Shown here in pieces: positions 54,179-63,230 of a stretch of DNA of 64,000 bases. A program made the position numbers and the translations under genes. The notes under the pieces are model-generated. The model did not search any database. It was not told the origin of the DNA and saw only the letters and a program-made list of their open reading frames with translations. Position 1 is the first letter of the stretch, and the number at the start of each line of letters is the position of its first letter. Origin of the DNA: Pseudoruegeria sp. HB172150 (lineage in GTDB: Bacteria; Pseudomonadota; Alphaproteobacteria; Rhodobacterales; Rhodobacteraceae); assembly GCF_013184805.1 (NCBI RefSeq), contig NZ_JAATNG010000002.1, positions 124,001 to 188,000 on the forward strand. Direction: 5' to 3'.

Positions 54179-55807
54179 TCAAGCCGGTTGCAGCCGCTTC
54201 CGGAGTTCGAATTTCTGGATCTTGCCGGTGGAGGTTTTCGGCAGCTCGCCGAAGACGACCGCCTTGGGGGTCTTGAAGCCGGCGAGGCGGGCGCGGGCGA
54301 ACGCGATGATGTCGGCCTCTGTGGTCTCGGCACCGGGTTTCAGCTCGACGAAGGCGCAGGGGACCTCGCCCCATTTCTCGTCCGGTTTGGCGACGACGGC
54401 GCAGAGCGAGATGGCGGAATGGCGCATCAGCACGTCCTCGACCTCGACGGAGGAGACGTTCTCGCCGCCGGAGATGATCACGTCCTTGGAGCGGTCGACG
54501 ATCTTGAGATAGCCGTCGGGATGCTGGATCGCGATGTCGCCGGTGTGGAACCAGCCGCCCCTGAAGCATTCTGCGGTGGCCTCGGGGTTGCGGTAATAGC
54601 CCTTCATCACGCCGTTGCCGCGGAACATGATCTCTCCCTGCGCCTCGCTGTCCATCGGGATCTGTTCCAGGGTCCCGGGGTCGAGGACGGTCGTGTCCTC
54701 CATGAACGGCATCGGGATGCCGGTGCGGGCCTTGAGGGAGGCGCGGTCGTCGCCTTCGCTGCCGTCCCAGCTTTCCTGCCAGAGGCATTCGGTGCCGGGG
54801 CCGTAGGTTTCGGTCAGGCCGTAGACCTGGGTGACGTTGAAGCCCAGCGGTTCGATCGCGGCCAGGGTGGCGGCGGGGGGCGGGGCGCCGGCGGTGAAGA
54901 CCTCGACGATATGGTCGAAGCTGCGGCGTTCGGAGTCCGGGGCGTTGATCAGGGTGTTGAGGACGATGGGCGCGCCGCCGAAATGGGTCACGCCCTCATC
55001 CGCGATGGCGTTGTAGATGGAGGGTGCGTCGATCTGGCGGCAGCAGACCAGCGTGCCGCCGAGAAGCGGCATCATCCAGGTGTGGCACCAGCCGTTGCAG
55101 TGAAAGAGCGGCACGATGGTCAGGTAGACCGGGTGCATCACCATGCGCCAGCTGACCACCTGGGACAGGGTCGACAGATACGCGCCGCGGTGGTGGACGA
55201 CGACGCCCTTGGGATGGCCGGTGGTGCCGGAGGTGTAGTTGAGCGCGATGCTTTCCCACTCGTCCTCGGGCATCACCCAGTCGAAATCGGAGTCGCCGGT
55301 GGCAAGGAAGTCCTCGTATTCGGTGAACTCGCCCGAGGCGGGATGACCGGCCTGCGCGTCGGCGACCTCGATGATCCGAGGCGCGCCGCCCTCCATGTTG
55401 GCGCAGGCCGCTTCGGCGAGGGCGAGGAACTGCGTGTCGACGAGGACGATATGGGCGCGGGCGTGCTCGAAGATGTAGGCGACGGTGTGAACGTCGAGGC
55501 GGATGTTGATGGTGTTGAGGACGGCGCCGGTCGCGGGGACGGCGAAATGCGCCTCGGCCTGGGCGGGGATGTTCGGCAGCAGGGTGGCGACGACCTGGCC
55601 GGGGCGCACGCCGGCCTTCGACAGGGCCGAGGCGAGGCGGGTGACGCGGTCGCGGTACTCGGCATAGGTCCGGCGGGTCGCGCCGTAGACCAGCGCGGTG
55701 CGGTCCGGGAAGACGCGGGCCGCGCGGTTCAGGTGCGACAGCGGCGTGAGCGGCACGTAATTCGCGGCGCATTTGCCGAGACCGGTTTCGTCGTCGAGCC
55801 AGCCCAT
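54179..55807 (-). CDS. AMP-binding acyl-CoA synthetase
   Basis: A 542-residue adenylate-forming ligase. The P-loop is NYTSGTTGHPKGVVVHHRGA around residue 180, YGLTETYGPGTE around residue 310 is the A5 motif, and GWFHTGDIAIQHPDGYLKIV then KDVIISGGENVSS are A7-A8. It activates a fatty or short organic acid to its CoA ester. Sequence features (GWLDDETGLGKCAANYVPLT start, length) also suit a methylmercaptopropionate-CoA ligase (DmdB-like); this cannot be decided here. It is convergent with the MarR gene and divergent from the sulfotransferase. Confidence 0.88.
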   Translation of the reverse strand: MGWLDDETGLGKCAANYVPLTPLSHLNRAARVFPDRTALVYGATRRTYAEYRDRVTRLASALSKAGVRPGQVVATLLPNIPAQAEAHFAVPATGAVLNTINIRLDVHTVAYIFEHARAHIVLVDTQFLALAEAACANMEGGAPRIIEVADAQAGHPASGEFTEYEDFLATGDSDFDWVMPEDEWESIALNYTSGTTGHPKGVVVHHRGAYLSTLSQVVSWRMVMHPVYLTIVPLFHCNGWCHTWMMPLLGGTLVCCRQIDAPSIYNAIADEGVTHFGGAPIVLNTLINAPDSERRSFDHIVEVFTAGAPPPAATLAAIEPLGFNVTQVYGLTETYGPGTECLWQESWDGSEGDDRASLKARTGIPMPFMEDTTVLDPGTLEQIPMDSEAQGEIMFRGNGVMKGYYRNPEATAECFRGGWFHTGDIAIQHPDGYLKIVDRSKDVIISGGENVSSVEVEDVLMRHSAISLCAVVAKPDEKWGEVPCAFVELKPGAETTEADIIAFARARLAGFKTPKAVVFGELPKTSTGKIQKFELRKRLQPA

Positions 55808-55926
55808 ATCCGTATCCTCCCTGCGGCCGTGATCCCTGTGCCGGATTAAACCGCCGCGGCGGGCGGCGGAAAAGAGGGAAATGCGGCGGGTTGCGGGGAC
55901 TGGCGCGGTCTTTGTATCTGTGGCGG

Positions 55927-56577
55927 ATGATCATCTCGCGCGGGCGGCGCTATATCTTCGTTCACATCCCCAAGACAGGCGGCACGGCTCTGACGCTGGC
56001 GCTGGAGGGGCGGGCGATGAAGGATGATATCCTCATCGGCGACACGCCGAAGGCGAAGCGGCGGCGCCGGCGGATTGAAGGCGCGCAGACGCGCGGGCGG
56101 CTGTGGAAGCATTCGACGCTGGCGGATATCGAGGGGCTGGTGACGCGCGAGGAGATGGCGGAGCTGTTCGTCTTCACGCTGGTGCGCAACCCATGGGACC
56201 GGCTGGTCAGCTATTACCACTGGCTGCGCGCGCAGCGGTTCGACCATCCGGCGGTGGAGCTGGCGCGGCGGAACGACTTCGCGGCCTTTCTGCGGCATCC
56301 TCAGACCCGGCTGGCGGTGGGGCAGGCACCCTACGGGTTCTACGTGCGGGACCCGGCGGGGCAGGAGCGGTGCGACGCCTTCGTGCGGCTTGAGCACCTG
56401 CGGGACGACCTGAAACCGGTGGAAGAATTCCTTGGATTCGGGCTTGACGCACCCCTGCGGGTGAACGCGTCGGAGCGCGAAAAAGACTACCGCATGTATT
56501 ACGACGACTCGCTCGCCGAGTACGTGTCGGACCTGTGCCGTCACGATATTGACCGGTTTGCCTATACTTTTGGGTAG
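55927..56577 (+). CDS. Sulfotransferase-family protein
   Basis: A 216-residue protein of the sulfotransferase-2 type. The 5'-phosphosulfate loop is VHIPKTGGTALTLAL near residues 13-27, and the 3'-phosphate loop is TLVRNPWDRLVSYYHWLRA around residue 90. It should transfer sulfate from PAPS to a sugar or lipid. An upstream ATG at 55891 is in frame, but the start at 55927 (MIISRGRRYIFVHIPK) is the family norm. It is divergent from the acyl-CoA synthetase with 119 bp between. Confidence 0.88.
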   Translation: MIISRGRRYIFVHIPKTGGTALTLALEGRAMKDDILIGDTPKAKRRRRRIEGAQTRGRLWKHSTLADIEGLVTREEMAELFVFTLVRNPWDRLVSYYHWLRAQRFDHPAVELARRNDFAAFLRHPQTRLAVGQAPYGFYVRDPAGQERCDAFVRLEHLRDDLKPVEEFLGFGLDAPLRVNASEREKDYRMYYDDSLAEYVSDLCRHDIDRFAYTFG

Positions 56578-56633
56578 TTTTTTGTTTCCGAAACGAAACT
56601 GATTTCCATGTCTTCCACAAGATTGACGGAATT

Positions 56634-56669
56634 GACGCAATAGTGCCGCAATCTTAGCGCAATTGCGTC
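56634..56669. promoter_or_regulatory. Phased CGCAAT repeats before the Hint gene
   Basis: CGCAAT occurs at 56636, 56647 and 56658, exactly 11 bp apart, and is closed by the inverted ATTGCG (56662-56667). Two ATTGACG copies lie just upstream at 56622 and 56631. The pattern suits a regulator that binds one face of the helix. Confidence 0.5.
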
Positions 56670-56750
56670 GAAATCCGGGCAAGCGAATCGATCCTACTTA
56701 GTTGCATCGAAAGCGTCACTTCACTCATGACGCGAACTGGAGATGTAGCG

Positions 56751-57476
56751 ATGTTTGGACTTGGACAGGTTAATTTCGGCAGTAAGACCAAGACCCTCCG
56801 TCAGGAGACCGGCAGCACATGGGGTGCGGGGTCCATGTCCGTGACGTCCGGGCCGGCCTCTGGTCTGGCGGCCGGGACGATGGTGGCGACCGCCATGGGG
56901 TGGCGTCCGGTAGAGGCCATTGCCAGGGGCGATCTGGTACTGACCTTCGACCGGGGCATGCAGCCGGTGAAGAACCTCACCAAATCGCTGGCCTGGGTCG
57001 AGCCGGATGGCTGCCCTGCCAGCCAGTGGCCGCTGCTGGTGCCCGCCAACGCGATCGGCAACGCGCAGTCGATGCTGCTGCTGCCCGATCAGCTGGTGAT
57101 GCTGGAATCGGACTCGGCCGAGATCCTGTACGGCGACCCCTTCACGCTGATCTCCGCTTCGGATCTGGCCGGGTTCCGCGATATCCAGCGGATCTGCCCG
57201 GAAGGACCGGTCGAGTCGGTCATGCTGCACTTCGAGCATGACGAGGTTGTCTTTGCCCAGAACGGGGCGCTGGTTTTCTGTGCCGGCAACACGGTGATCC
57301 GGCTGGACGACCTGTTCAAGGAGAAGGATCCGGTAACCGAGCAGGGCGGCTATGTAAGCCTCGATGCAGACGAGGCGCTGTTCCTGCTCGAATGCCTGGA
57401 GGATGAGGATTGCGAGGACGGCGATTACTACGCCAATCCTCGCAATGCGGCAGATCCTTACGCGGCCTTCGGCTGA
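56751..57476 (+). CDS. Hint-domain protein
   Basis: About 241 residues. After a 35-residue N-terminal segment, the Hint domain begins with GLAAGTMVATAMGWRPVEAI and RGDLVLTFDRGMQPVKNL, then LVPANAIGNAQSMLLLPDQ; this is the common Rhodobacterales type found alone or joined to RTX repeats. Autocleavage is uncertain because the usual Cys or Ser at the splice start is not present (the domain opens GTMVAT). The ATG at 56751 has GGAG before it; 56727 is an alternative. Its 3' end overlaps the fadJ 3' end by 19 bp. Confidence 0.83.
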   Translation: MFGLGQVNFGSKTKTLRQETGSTWGAGSMSVTSGPASGLAAGTMVATAMGWRPVEAIARGDLVLTFDRGMQPVKNLTKSLAWVEPDGCPASQWPLLVPANAIGNAQSMLLLPDQLVMLESDSAEILYGDPFTLISASDLAGFRDIQRICPEGPVESVMLHFEHDEVVFAQNGALVFCAGNTVIRLDDLFKEKDPVTEQGGYVSLDADEALFLLECLEDEDCEDGDYYANPRNAADPYAAFG

Positions 57477-59665
57477 TCGCTTCCGAAGCGGGCGTAGAAC
57501 GTTTCGCCCGTTTCAGCCAGTTCCCTCAGCAACTGCGGCGCCTGGAAACGGGCGCCGTGGTTCTTTTCAAGCCCCTCGCAGATCTCGACGGCGCGGGCAG
57601 CGCCCAGCATGTCGAGCCAAGAGAACGGGCCGCCTGACCACGGCGCGAAGCCCCAGCCGAGGATGGCGCCGACGTCGCCTTCGCGGATGTCCATCAGCAC
57701 GCCTTCCTCGAGCGCGCGGACGGCTTCGAGGACCTGGGCGAAGAGCAGGCGGTGCTGGACTTCGCTGACCTCTGGCTGGTCGTCCTTGACGGGGTACTTC
57801 GCTTCGAGACCGTCCCAGAGACCGGTGCGCTTGCCCTTGTCGTCATAGGCGTAGAAGCCGGAGCTGGACTTGCGGCCAAGCCGCCCCTCGTCCGCCATCC
57901 AGAACAGCACCTCGTCGACGGCGCCGTCCGGGTAGGCATCGCCCATCGCGGCCCTGGTCGCCTTGGCGATCTTGACGCCGAGGTCGATGGAGGTTTCGTC
58001 CACCAGCTGCAGCGGGCCCAGCGGCATGCCGACGAGTTTCGCGGCGTTCTCGATCAGCGGCGGGGTGACGCCCTCGGCCACCATGCGGATCCCCTCGTTG
58101 ATGTAGGGGATGATGCAGCGGTTGGCGTAGAAGAAGCGGGCGTCGTTGACGACGATCGGGGTCTTGCGGATCTGGCGCACGTAGTCGAGCGCCTTCGCGA
58201 CGGCCCGGTCACCGGTTTCCCTGCCCTTGATGATCTCGACCAGCGCCATCTTCTCGACCGGCGAGAAGAAGTGGATGCCGATGAACTGTTCGGGGCGCTT
58301 CGATGCCTTGGCCAGCGAGGTGATCGGAATGGTCGAGGTGTTGGTGGCGAAGATGCAGTCTTCACCGATGACCGCTTCGACCTTCTGGGTGACCTCTGCC
58401 TTGATCTTCGGGTCCTCGAAGACGGCCTCGATGATCAGGTCACAGCCTTCCAGCGCGGAATAGTCGGTGGTCGCGGTGATCAGCGACAGGACCTGTTCCT
58501 TCTTCTCGGGCGTGGTCTTTTTGCGCTGGATGCCCTTGTCCATGTAGGTGGCGGTGTAGGCCTTGCCCTTGTCGGCGGCCTCCTGCGACTGATCGAGCAG
58601 CACGACCTCGATCCCGGCCTGGGCGGAGACGAGGGTGATGCCCGCGCCCATCATGCCGGCGCCGAGGACGCCGACCTTCTTCACGGTCTGGTCGGGGGCG
58701 TCGGGGCGGTTGGCGCCTTTTTCCAGCGCGGTCTTGTTCAGGAACAGCGAGCGGATCATCGCGCCGGAGGAGGGGTTCATCATGACGCTGGTGAACCAGC
58801 GCGCCTCTATCTTCAGCGCGGTGTCGAAGGGGACGAGCGCGCCTTCGTAGACGGCCGAGAGCAGCGCCTTGGCCGCGGGGTAGACTCCCTTGGTCTTGCC
58901 GTTGACCATGGCGGAGGCGCCGACGAAGGTCATGAAACCGGCGGGGTGATAGGGCGCGCCGCCGGGCATCTTGTAGCCCTTGGCGTCCCACGGTTTGACG
59001 CAGTCGGTGTCCTTGGCGTTCAGGACCCATTCCTTCGCCTTTGCGACCAGTTCGTCGGCCGGGACGACTTCGTCGATCATGCCGGCGGATCTGGCCTTGG
59101 CGGGTTCCAGGGTCTTGCCTTCCAGCAGGTAGGAGGACGCGCCCATCGCGCCCAGCTTGCGGACCATGCGGGTGGTGCCGCCGGCGCCGGGGAAGATGCC
59201 GACCATGATCTCGGGCAGGCCGATCTTGCCCTTCGGGTTATCGGCGGCGAAGATCCGGTGGCAGGCCAGCGCGATCTCGAACCCGATGCCCATGGTGGTG
59301 CCGGGCAGGGCGCAGGCGATGGGCTTGGCGCCTTTCAGCGTCTTGGGGTCCATTCCGGCGCGCTCGATCTTCCGCAACACGCCGTGCATCTGCATGATGC
59401 CGTCGAAGATGCCCTTGGCCGGGTTGTCGCCGGCGGCTTTCTTGAGGTCGGCCAGCACGTTCAGGTCCATGCCGCCCGCGAAGCTGCCGGGCTTGCCGGA
59501 AGTGATGACGACGCCCTTGACCTCGTCATCGGAAATCGCGGTGTCGATATGGCCGTCAAGCTCGCGCAGACCGTCGAAGGTCAGCACGTTCATCGACTTG
59601 CCGGGCAGGTCCCAGGTGATGATCGCGACGCCGTCGGCGCCTTTGTCGTAGTGGAATTCGGTCAT
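57458..59665 (-). CDS. fadJ: Fatty oxidation complex alpha subunit (FadJ type)
   Basis: A 735-residue bifunctional enzyme. Residues 1-190 form the enoyl-CoA hydratase domain (GKSMNVLTFDG, GSFAGGMDLNVL, GIGFEIALACH), and the 3-hydroxyacyl-CoA dehydrogenase domain starts at VGVLGAGMMGAGITLVSAQ near residue 320, with the catalytic His in GIHFFSPVEKM. It carries out hydration and NAD-dependent dehydrogenation in beta-oxidation. It is the last gene of a leftward operon after thiolase and three cupins; its start is one base after the last cupin stop. Confidence 0.95.
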   Translation of the reverse strand: MTEFHYDKGADGVAIITWDLPGKSMNVLTFDGLRELDGHIDTAISDDEVKGVVITSGKPGSFAGGMDLNVLADLKKAAGDNPAKGIFDGIMQMHGVLRKIERAGMDPKTLKGAKPIACALPGTTMGIGFEIALACHRIFAADNPKGKIGLPEIMVGIFPGAGGTTRMVRKLGAMGASSYLLEGKTLEPAKARSAGMIDEVVPADELVAKAKEWVLNAKDTDCVKPWDAKGYKMPGGAPYHPAGFMTFVGASAMVNGKTKGVYPAAKALLSAVYEGALVPFDTALKIEARWFTSVMMNPSSGAMIRSLFLNKTALEKGANRPDAPDQTVKKVGVLGAGMMGAGITLVSAQAGIEVVLLDQSQEAADKGKAYTATYMDKGIQRKKTTPEKKEQVLSLITATTDYSALEGCDLIIEAVFEDPKIKAEVTQKVEAVIGEDCIFATNTSTIPITSLAKASKRPEQFIGIHFFSPVEKMALVEIIKGRETGDRAVAKALDYVRQIRKTPIVVNDARFFYANRCIIPYINEGIRMVAEGVTPPLIENAAKLVGMPLGPLQLVDETSIDLGVKIAKATRAAMGDAYPDGAVDEVLFWMADEGRLGRKSSSGFYAYDDKGKRTGLWDGLEAKYPVKDDQPEVSEVQHRLLFAQVLEAVRALEEGVLMDIREGDVGAILGWGFAPWSGGPFSWLDMLGAARAVEICEGLEKNHGARFQAPQLLRELAETGETFYARFGSDQPKAA

Positions 59666-59666
59666 C

Positions 59667-60152
59667 TCAGTCTCCCTTATGCGTGCTGTCCAGCGGGCTG
59701 CCGTCTGCGCGGGTGAACCGCGCGGTCCCGCCTTCAGGCCGGACGAGTTTCAGGTCTATGTCGGAATAGGTGACGGATTCGCCGTCGCGGCGGGCGCCGA
59801 TCACCAGGTAGGTTGCGGGCGCGCCGGTGTGGTTGCGCATGGCGTGGCCGTTCGGGGCTCCGGCGGGCCAGCAGGCCGCATCGCCGGGGCGGATGATATG
59901 GTCACCGTCGTCTTCGGTCACGGTCAGTTCGCCATCGAGAAGATAGATCATCTCGTCCTGCTGGGCATGCCAGTGGCGGTGGGTGGAGCGCGCGCCGGGG
60001 GCGAGGGTTTCGAGATGCACGCCGAACTGCGTCAGACCGCCGGGATCGCCCAGGTTGCGATGCGTGCCGGGACCGATGCCAGTGTTGAAGGGCGCGGGCC
60101 AGGGGAGGCGCTTGGGCTCTGCGGGGATGTCGGCGAGGTGGAGGACGGTCAT
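59667..60152 (-). CDS. Cupin protein, copy 3 of tandem set
   Basis: A 161-residue cupin. The metal-binding motif is RSTHRHWHAQQDEMIY (His-x-His, then Glu), followed by IIRPGDAACWPAGAPNGHAM, where the last His completes the site. It shares GGLTQFGVHLETLAPGARS with the other two. Its ATG overlaps the stop of copy 2 (ATGA). The frame open to 60617 is a shadow of copy 2. The enzymatic function is unknown. Confidence 0.85.
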   Translation of the reverse strand: MTVLHLADIPAEPKRLPWPAPFNTGIGPGTHRNLGDPGGLTQFGVHLETLAPGARSTHRHWHAQQDEMIYLLDGELTVTEDDGDHIIRPGDAACWPAGAPNGHAMRNHTGAPATYLVIGARRDGESVTYSDIDLKLVRPEGGTARFTRADGSPLDSTHKGD

Positions 60153-60610
60153 CGCGCCCCCTCGATCGGGGTGCCGTCGCGGCGGGTTAGCCGCCGCTGA
60201 CCGTTCTCGCGGATCAGGATCTTGTCGATTTCGGAATAGTGGACGATGTCGTCGGCCAGCCTCGTGCCGACGATCAGGTAGGAGCAGGGCGCAGCGGACT
60301 TGTTGACGACGTGATGGCCGTTGGCGACGCCCTTGGGCCAGCAGCAGGAATCGCCGGGGCCGATTTCCTGGGTGCCCTCGTCCTCGATCACCGTGGCGGT
60401 GCCGGAGAGCATATAGAGGAACTCGTCCTCCTCCTCGTGCCAGTGGCGGTCGGAGCTTCGGGCGCCGGGGTCGAGGGTTTCGACGAAGGCGCCGAACTGT
60501 GTGAGGCCGCCGGTGTCGGAAAGCGGCAGGAACTGGAAGTTGCCCAGCACCCTGGCCGCGTCCGGCGGCGCCTGTTCCGGTGTCTGTTCGGATCGGCGCA
60601 GCACAGTCAT
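60149..60610 (-). CDS. Cupin protein, copy 2 of tandem set
   Basis: A 153-residue cupin with RHWHEEEDEFLYMLSG as metal motif and EIGPGDSCCWPKGVANGHHV as second half. It shares GGLTQFGAFVETLDPGARSS with its neighbours, so the three arose by duplication. A C-terminal tail carries a KILIRENGQRRLTRRDG element that recurs in copy 3. Its start overlaps the stop of copy 1 and its stop overlaps the start of copy 3 (ATGA at both joins). Confidence 0.85.
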   Translation of the reverse strand: MTVLRRSEQTPEQAPPDAARVLGNFQFLPLSDTGGLTQFGAFVETLDPGARSSDRHWHEEEDEFLYMLSGTATVIEDEGTQEIGPGDSCCWPKGVANGHHVVNKSAAPCSYLIVGTRLADDIVHYSEIDKILIRENGQRRLTRRDGTPIEGAR

Positions 60611-61077
60611 GCGCCACCTTCGTAGGGGCGGCCGTCTTCGTGCATCATCTTCGCCTTGCCGCCGCCGATCTCTACCTTCAGGCCCTTGTCGGGGTAGTGG
60701 GCGATTTCGAGCGGCGCCTTGCTGCCGACGACGAGAAAGCGCACCTCTGCGTCCGTCCGGTTGATGAAGCAATGCGCGTCGGTGTCGCCCGCCGGGAAGG
60801 CGGCGCAGTCGCCGGGTTGCATCACCGTCTCGCCCGCGTCGGAGTGCAGGACGATTTCGCCCTGCATGATCATCACGAACTCGTCCTCGTTCTCATGCCA
60901 GTGCCGGATGGAGGATTTGGCACCTGGCGCGAGCATGACGATGTTGGCGCCGAACTGGGTCAGCCCGCCGGCATCGCCGGCGCGGATCGAGCTGCGGCCC
61001 GCCACCTCCTTGTCCAGCGGCGGCGGGTAGATGGTGCCGGTGCGGACCGGCAGGCTGTCTAGGTCGATGATCGGCAT
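60607..61077 (-). CDS. Cupin protein, copy 1 of tandem set
   Basis: A 156-residue cupin, first of three in a row. The metal motif is IRHWHENEDEFVMIMQG and the second half is VMQPGDCAAFPAGDTDAHCF. It shares GGLTQFGANIVMLAPGAKSS with the others. It begins 20 bp after the thiolase stop. Such small cupins may be dioxygenases, isomerases or sugar-binding proteins; context with beta-oxidation genes suggests an acyl or CoA-linked substrate. Confidence 0.85.
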   Translation of the reverse strand: MPIIDLDSLPVRTGTIYPPPLDKEVAGRSSIRAGDAGGLTQFGANIVMLAPGAKSSIRHWHENEDEFVMIMQGEIVLHSDAGETVMQPGDCAAFPAGDTDAHCFINRTDAEVRFLVVGSKAPLEIAHYPDKGLKVEIGGGKAKMMHEDGRPYEGGA

Positions 61078-61097
61078 GGCCGGTCTCCCCTGATGCG

Positions 61098-62309
<1,212 letters not shown>

Positions 62310-62326
62310 GGGGGAGGTCCTTTTCG

Positions 62327-62962
62327 TCAGGCCCGGTCCGACGGGTTGCCGGGCATCAGGTCATAGGGGTGCTTCCAGCCATCTATGGACTGGATATTCG
62401 TCAGCCAACGGTCGATGGCCGGCCATTCCGCGCGGTCAAATCCGAAGGGCTCGGGATAGAAGAGGTAGCCGCAGCAGCAAAAGTCGGCATTGGTGACGCC
62501 GTCGCCGACGATCCAGTCGCGATCCTTCAGATGGGCGTCGAGAACGGCGTAGGCGGCTTTCAGGCGGCCCTTCATCACGTCGATTACCTGGGCCGGGCGT
62601 TTGTCCTCGGGCAGGAAGTTCATCATGAAGCGGGTCATGCCGGCGATGCTGGACAGTTTGTGGTTGTCCCAGAGGACCCAGCGCAGAACCTCGTATTTCT
62701 CATCGGGCGCGCCGCCGAACTTGCCGGTCCTGTCGGTGATGTACTGCTGGATCACGCCGGACTGGGTGAGTTTCACCTCGCCGTCGACAAGGACCGGGAC
62801 TTCGCCCATCTCGTTGATATCAGAGCGGTATTCGGGGGCACGGGTCTGGCCCGCGAAGAAGTCGACATAGACCGGTTCCCAGTCGAGGCCCGAGAGGGAC
62901 AGGGGCAGGGCGGCCTTGTAGGCATTGCCGGATTCGCCGAAGCAGTAGAGCTGGATTGTCAT
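62327..62962 (-). CDS. Glutathione S-transferase family protein
   Basis: A 211-residue GST. The thioredoxin-like N-terminal domain starts IQLYCFGESGNAYKAALPL, and the C-terminal helical domain follows (DRDWIVGDGVTNADFCCCGY, the N-capping box and hydrophobic staple). The catalytic residue is probably Ser in GESGN. It may conjugate glutathione or act as a maleylacetoacetate-isomerase-like enzyme. It is 17 bp upstream of thiolase, so it likely belongs to the beta-oxidation operon. Confidence 0.9.
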   Translation of the reverse strand: MTIQLYCFGESGNAYKAALPLSLSGLDWEPVYVDFFAGQTRAPEYRSDINEMGEVPVLVDGEVKLTQSGVIQQYITDRTGKFGGAPDEKYEVLRWVLWDNHKLSSIAGMTRFMMNFLPEDKRPAQVIDVMKGRLKAAYAVLDAHLKDRDWIVGDGVTNADFCCCGYLFYPEPFGFDRAEWPAIDRWLTNIQSIDGWKHPYDLMPGNPSDRA

Positions 62963-63230
62963 TCTGCGGGTATCCCTTCAATGGGCGCGTGGAAGGCGCC
63001 GAGATTTCGCGAATTTGCCGAGAAAAAGTCTGGGTTCGGTAACCGGCTGTTAACGGTTGCGGGCCGATGATGTCGGTGCGGTACAGGCTGGCGAGCCGAT
63101 GACCGTACGAGAAGGAACCCCGCCGTGTCATCAGCGGCATCGGACAGACGCGGCGGGGCGGACTGGAGTGAGTGCCGGGCCTCTTCTCGTCCCAACCACG
63201 CACGAGACGACTTATACGGTTGCTCACCAC

